Shown here: positions 60,856 through 64,000 of the stretch, piece after piece
Layout: the number at the start of each line of letters is the position of its first letter
How positions within the stretch are numbered: the first letter of the stretch is position 1
Assembly (NCBI RefSeq): GCF_049860805.1
Contig: NZ_CP187555.1
Location: 744,001 to 808,000 of the forward strand
Direction: 5' to 3'
From: Parabacteroides sp900760525
GTDB lineage: Bacteria > Bacteroidota > Bacteroidia > Bacteroidales > Tannerellaceae
Length of the DNA stretch: 64,000 nt
Translations under genes and position numbers: made by a program
Notes under the pieces: generated by a model
Seen by the model: only the letters and a program-made list of their open reading frames with translations
The model's database searches: none
What the model was told of the DNA's origin: nothing

Positions 60856-61893
60856 ATGACACATATAAATAATTTGATTGAGTTGAAAAAAAGAGTTTCT
60901 TGGGGAAGTGTTTTTGGCGGTGTAGTGACGGTGTTGGCTGTCTCTATCTTGTTATCGGTGTTAGGCTCCAGTATCGGTCTGTTTTTGTTTGACCCGTTTG
61001 CTGATAATCCCGTCTCTGGGATTGGGACAACGGTCGGCATAGGTACGGCTGTGGCTTTGATTGTCAGTATGGTTGCCGGTGGTTTCGTCGCCGGAAAATT
61101 AGCCGGGGTGGATGGCTTGATACATGGTTTTTTAGTTTGGGGTACAACTCTTATTGTAGGGACATTTTTCTGTGTTTTACTTACTGCCGGGGCGGCCAAA
61201 CTTACAATGAATGCATTGGGAGCCGCATCGTCGGTGGCCGGAGGGGTTATTTCCGGAACCGGTTCGGTTGTGGGCGGTGGAGTCTCCGCTCTTTCGGATC
61301 AGGCGAAAGAATTGTTCGGTGAAATCGATTTTAAAGTCGATTTGAAACACGGAGAGTTGCCAAAAAATATTCGTGCGGTTCTTGTGAAAAGCAAAGTGAA
61401 AGAGTTGCAACCTGATTATTTGCAGAAGCAGTTGGAGGGGGTGAAGGCCGACTTTGGCAAATCTGTGAAGAAAGCCATCGCGTCTCCACAAGATGCAGAT
61501 GAGATTTTTAAAGATTTTCTGGCTCGAGTGAAGGAACAGACGAATAAGCTGGCAAAAAGCATAGACCGGAATGATCTTGCCAAAGCATTGGCAAATAATA
61601 CCGATATGTCGAAAGCTGAAGCAGACAAGGCGGTCAAGCAGTATACGGAAATCATGCAAAAGGCGACTGCAGAGGCCGACAAACAAATTCAAAATCTGGA
61701 ACAAAATCTGGATAAAGCGATCCAGGAATGGCAGGAAGTGAAGCAAAATGCACTGGAAGCGGCTGATAAAGCTACGGACGCTGCGGCTCGCTCGGCTCTT
61801 GTATCTTTCTTTGCTATCTTGATCGGTGCTGTCTTGTGTAGTTTGGCTGGTGCTTACGGTAGCCGGAAAACGCAGGAACGAATAGATATGTGA
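60856..61893 (+). CDS. Integral membrane protein with central coiled-coil region
   Basis: A 345-residue protein. Three N-terminal glycine-rich transmembrane segments (SVFGGVVTVLAVSILLSVLG; IGTAVALIVSMVAGGFVAGKLAG; LIHGFLVWGTTLIVGTFFCVLL) and an alanine/glycine stretch (ASSVAGGVISGTGSVVGGGV) are followed by a long charged helical region. This region includes KAEADKAVKQYTEIMQKATAEADKQI and KAIQEWQEVKQNALEAADKA and may form a coiled coil. A last membrane segment is ALVSFFAILIGAVLCSLAG. No function is recognised. The position in the ECF sigma block suggests an envelope-stress role. Confidence 0.75.
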   Translation: MTHINNLIELKKRVSWGSVFGGVVTVLAVSILLSVLGSSIGLFLFDPFADNPVSGIGTTVGIGTAVALIVSMVAGGFVAGKLAGVDGLIHGFLVWGTTLIVGTFFCVLLTAGAAKLTMNALGAASSVAGGVISGTGSVVGGGVSALSDQAKELFGEIDFKVDLKHGELPKNIRAVLVKSKVKELQPDYLQKQLEGVKADFGKSVKKAIASPQDADEIFKDFLARVKEQTNKLAKSIDRNDLAKALANNTDMSKAEADKAVKQYTEIMQKATAEADKQIQNLEQNLDKAIQEWQEVKQNALEAADKATDAAARSALVSFFAILIGAVLCSLAGAYGSRKTQERIDM

Positions 61894-61935
61894 TTGGGGA
61901 GAAATATCTTCTTTAATAGATTCTTTCATTAGTAT

Positions 61936-61972
61936 AACGGGGAGGCCTTATAAAAGAGCCTCCCCGTTCGTG
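61936..61972. terminator. Terminator of the coiled-coil membrane protein gene
   Basis: AACGGGGAGGC (61936-61946) pairs with GCCTCCCCGTT (61958-61968). Confidence 0.75.
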
Positions 61973-62441
61973 CTATATAGAAGCAATCTCTCTCTTCTTG
62001 CCTTCAGTACAAGCATATCCATATAAAGTTTTTGTAGAAACAATCATCGTGCTATCAAGATAGCCGCACCAAATTCATTTTATAGCAATACGGTCTTATG
62101 AATCATATAATATGAGATATGATGTTTCCTCACTGCAAGAAAACTTATCTACATAGGCATAAAAAACATCAAAGTGCCTGTTAATTCTGTAATCAGTGGT
62201 TGTGATTATATAATTAGTGCCAGCGATTATATAATCACAACCACTGATTTTATAATCACTGACACCGATTATAAAATTAATAGGCATTTTAGAAAGAATT
62301 ATTCGGAACGAAAAAGAATATCCTGTCCATAGAAATAAGAAATTGTTACTGCAGAGTTTGTGCGGTTGCTTTGGTATACTACGGTTAAGCATATAAACAT
62401 AAGGCGAAAACAATGAGATGATTTCGCTTTGTAGAGGGTAT
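61973..62441. other. Intergenic region with a 21-bp palindromic array
   Basis: No gene is supported. An open frame on the minus strand (62096-62413) is made largely of repeat sequence and is not accepted. The palindromic array lies at 62180-62282. Confidence 0.6.
62180..62282. repeat. Palindromic array, period 21 bp, core GATTATATAATC
   Basis: Five units of 21-22 bases each contain a core like GATTATATAATC, a perfect palindrome, and a variable spacer of about nine bases (for example ACAACCACT). Two cores are exact; the others differ by one to three bases. Confidence 0.85.
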
Positions 62442-62477
62442 AAAAAATCCCGGCGAAGACATTTTTCTTCGCCGGGG
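62442..62477 (-). terminator. Terminator of the catalase operon
   Basis: CCCGGCGAAGA (62449-62459) pairs with TCTTCGCCGGG (62466-62476); on the minus strand the hairpin is followed by six T. It is placed directly after the 43-residue gene and so supports that gene as the operon's last member. Confidence 0.9.
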
Positions 62478-62488
62478 ATAGGGGTTAA

Positions 62489-62620
62489 TTACTTACAAGT
62501 GACGTTTCGGTTACTTTTTGGCCGATTTTTTTCTGAAGTTGAGCACTTGCATTCTTTAGTCTGGGTTTGTTTTTTCGTACCCTTTGTTTCTACCTGCTTT
62601 TTTTCATTCTTCTTGTTCAT
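62489..62620 (-). CDS. Lysine-rich 43-residue protein, last gene of the catalase operon
   Basis: An ATG frame of 43 residues, MNKKNEKKQVETKGTKKQTQ at its start, with a CKC motif and a C-terminal RNVTCK. It is very basic and presumably unstructured, which would fit nucleic-acid binding, but no function is known. It starts 43 bases after the manganese catalase stop and ends just before a strong terminator. It could be a product of chance, but the placement between a gene and a terminator is typical of a true small gene. Confidence 0.6.
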   Translation of the reverse strand: MNKKNEKKQVETKGTKKQTQTKECKCSTSEKNRPKSNRNVTCK

Positions 62621-62662
62621 AATCTGATAAATTTTAAAGTGAATATATTACTTGGCGACAGT

Positions 62663-63616
62663 TTATTTTCTGTTTCCTTTTTTATCTTGGTAGTTACACC
62701 AACTCATGACTCCGTCGGGTAAAGAAGAAAGGACTTCTTCGCTGCGTTCTTTGGCAAGTTCATTGTCCATTTCCTGGACCTCTTTTTCCGTGCGGTATGT
62801 ACCTGCCGGTTTACGGTCGACGAGCCCATTGGTGTTTCGTACTTCTTGTAAAGGATCGTCAATGTATTGCCATTCTTCTTTCAAGCGTGTACTTTTTCCT
62901 TCATTCCACGGCCCGCGGGCATCTTTGCCTTTGGACATGTTGAAATACAGGTTGCTGTATTTGGGGGAGGTTTGAAACACTCCGGGAGGAAAGTTGGGTT
63001 GGATGGTCTCCAATGCCGCTTCGAACTGTTGAAAATGGGTTACTTCGCGTGTCATAAGAAACGTGAGCGTCTCTTTCACGTAGGAATCATCCGTCAGCGG
63101 TATAAGATTTTCATATCCGATCTTTGCACGGCATTCTCCTGCCATGTTGGAACGGAGATCCACGGTCAGATCTGCATTAGCGGATACATAGGTAGCACAC
63201 CACGGATTTCCGTTGCTGTCTGTCAGTGTGGGACTTCCGGGGGAAGTTACCAAGAACTGCGGATTTGTGAATGCTTGATGGATGAGATCTTCTTTGGCTC
63301 CTTTGCCATTCATCATCATATTGATTTCCATGTTTTCCACCACGTCCTTCATTTTTCCGTTTACAGGCCCGAGGAGCATTTGGATGGTAGCCCCGACGAT
63401 TTCGAGGTGTCCCAACTCTTCTGTTGCGATGTCCATCAGCATATCATATTTGTCAGGGTGAGGATTATGGCAACTGAAAGCTTGTACGAAATATTGCAAA
63501 GCCGATTTCAATTCTCCGTTTGCGCCGCCGAAAGCCTCAAGGAGGACACGTGCGAAACGTGGATCCGGAGCGGAAACGCGTGCGTTGTATTGCAAATCTT
63601 TTACATGATAAAACAT
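62663..63616 (-). CDS. Manganese catalase
   Basis: Breaks down hydrogen peroxide using a di-manganese site in a ferritin-like four-helix bundle. The 317-residue protein has the metal ligands in place: Glu in GGANGELKSALQYFVQ, Glu and His in DIATEELGHLEIV, Glu in NMAGECRAKIGYENL, and Glu/His in FLMTREVTHFQQFEAALE. Length is normal. The gene is downstream of a YtxH-like protein gene and upstream of a small lysine-rich gene. Together these suggest an oxidative or general stress unit. Confidence 0.95.
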   Translation of the reverse strand: MFYHVKDLQYNARVSAPDPRFARVLLEAFGGANGELKSALQYFVQAFSCHNPHPDKYDMLMDIATEELGHLEIVGATIQMLLGPVNGKMKDVVENMEINMMMNGKGAKEDLIHQAFTNPQFLVTSPGSPTLTDSNGNPWCATYVSANADLTVDLRSNMAGECRAKIGYENLIPLTDDSYVKETLTFLMTREVTHFQQFEAALETIQPNFPPGVFQTSPKYSNLYFNMSKGKDARGPWNEGKSTRLKEEWQYIDDPLQEVRNTNGLVDRKPAGTYRTEKEVQEMDNELAKERSEEVLSSLPDGVMSWCNYQDKKGNRK

Positions 63617-63658
63617 AACTCGAAAGTTTTAATTATACATTTAATGAGGCACATTCAA

Positions 63659-63955
63659 TTACTTTTTTGCATTATCGGCAAAATTGTGCACTTTGTTTTT
63701 CACATCATCGGCTTTTTCTGCGATGTTAAAAGTTTCCTTGGCGACCTTGTCGGCCACTTTTGTTCCGGCTTCCGCAACCTTGTCTTTTGCGGAATCAATC
63801 ATGTCTTCTGCTTTACCACCCATCCGATGAAGGACATGGCATGCTTTTTCTTTTAACATTTTGCCTTTAGAAGAACAGCTAAAACGGTAAGCTACTACAC
63901 CGATGATTGAGCCTAAACCCAGGCCCAGCCAAAATTTTGAACAACTTGTTTCCAT
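63659..63955 (-). CDS. YtxH-like membrane-anchored stress protein
   Basis: A 98-residue protein with a single membrane segment (FWLGLGLGSIIGVVAYRF) and a helical lysine/alanine-rich tail with a repeating pattern (SAKDKVAEAGTKVADKVAKET; AEKADDVKNKVHNFADNAKK). This resembles the YtxH family and late-embryogenesis-like stress proteins. It is the first visible gene of the catalase unit; its promoter would lie near or beyond the right edge of the window. Confidence 0.8.
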   Translation of the reverse strand: METSCSKFWLGLGLGSIIGVVAYRFSCSSKGKMLKEKACHVLHRMGGKAEDMIDSAKDKVAEAGTKVADKVAKETFNIAEKADDVKNKVHNFADNAKK

Positions 63956-64000
63956 AAATTCAATAGTTTTAAAAGATGAATAAATAATTGATTATATATC

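Noticed and set aside
62096..62413. 105-residue open frame on the minus strand
   Set aside because: Much of it is the translation of the 21-bp palindromic array (repeated YKI/YII-type residues), with no domain or signal.

Overview
The window reads as chromosome of a gut Bacteroidales bacterium, most likely Parabacteroides. Reasons: many genes are preceded by the Bacteroidota -7 promoter box TAnnTTTG and few have Shine-Dalgarno sequences; there is a SusC/SusD pair with an ECF sigma/FecR system; there is a bile-salt-hydrolase-type enzyme, a bacterial inositol-lipid cluster, and a secreted protease with a T9SS-like C-terminal domain. No rRNA, tRNA or CRISPR was found. The genus call is inference.

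Layout. 1-2 kb: 5' part of a Kef-type cation/proton antiporter (minus strand, runs off the left edge). 2-6 kb: glgB and a class I mannose-6-phosphate isomerase. 6-9.8 kb: a GH3-PA14 glycosidase and a divergent lipoprotein. 9.8-15 kb: trmD, a methyltransferase, pheT and a YebC-family regulator. 15-19 kb: a beta-propeller protein, a lipoprotein/outer-membrane pair and yaaA. 20-25 kb: a TonB-receptor-like barrel, then an AT-rich islet with a C13 (legumain-like) secreted protease and a small lipoprotein. 25-29 kb: a choloylglycine hydrolase followed by a complete 1.68-kb insertion sequence with terminal inverted repeats and a 6-bp target duplication. 29-37 kb: clpB, a multi-domain retropepsin-like protein, and an Rpn-type nuclease/recQ pair. 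37-42 kb: cell-envelope lipoproteins and barrels. 42-47.4 kb: minus-strand inositol-lipid cluster (inositol-phosphate synthase; then phosphatase, GtrA-like protein, CDP-alcohol phosphatidyltransferase and PAP2 enzyme from a second promoter), followed by a metallophosphoesterase and an outer-membrane protein. 47.7-49.6 kb: an RRM protein and envelope proteins. 49.7-57.9 kb: ECF sigma, FecR anti-sigma, SusC, SusD and a secreted phosphoesterase; the fecR gene is broken by a 44-bp duplication. 58-64 kb: a second ECF sigma followed by envelope proteins and a convergent manganese-catalase/YtxH-like/small lysine-rich protein unit, suggesting a stress-response block.

Three observations stand out. First, an ~84-bp element with very conserved blocks occurs three times (2684-2767, 19806-19888 complement, 28900-28982), each time reading toward the downstream gene (glgB, yaaA, clpB); its stem arms differ between copies but stay complementary, as expected of a structured RNA. 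Second, several intergenic regions carry short arrays of palindromic units with a period near 21-25 bp, usually with a core specific to the locus. Third, the fecR frameshift arose by a duplication that made a perfect 20-bp inverted repeat, which looks like a template-switch event and could be reversible.
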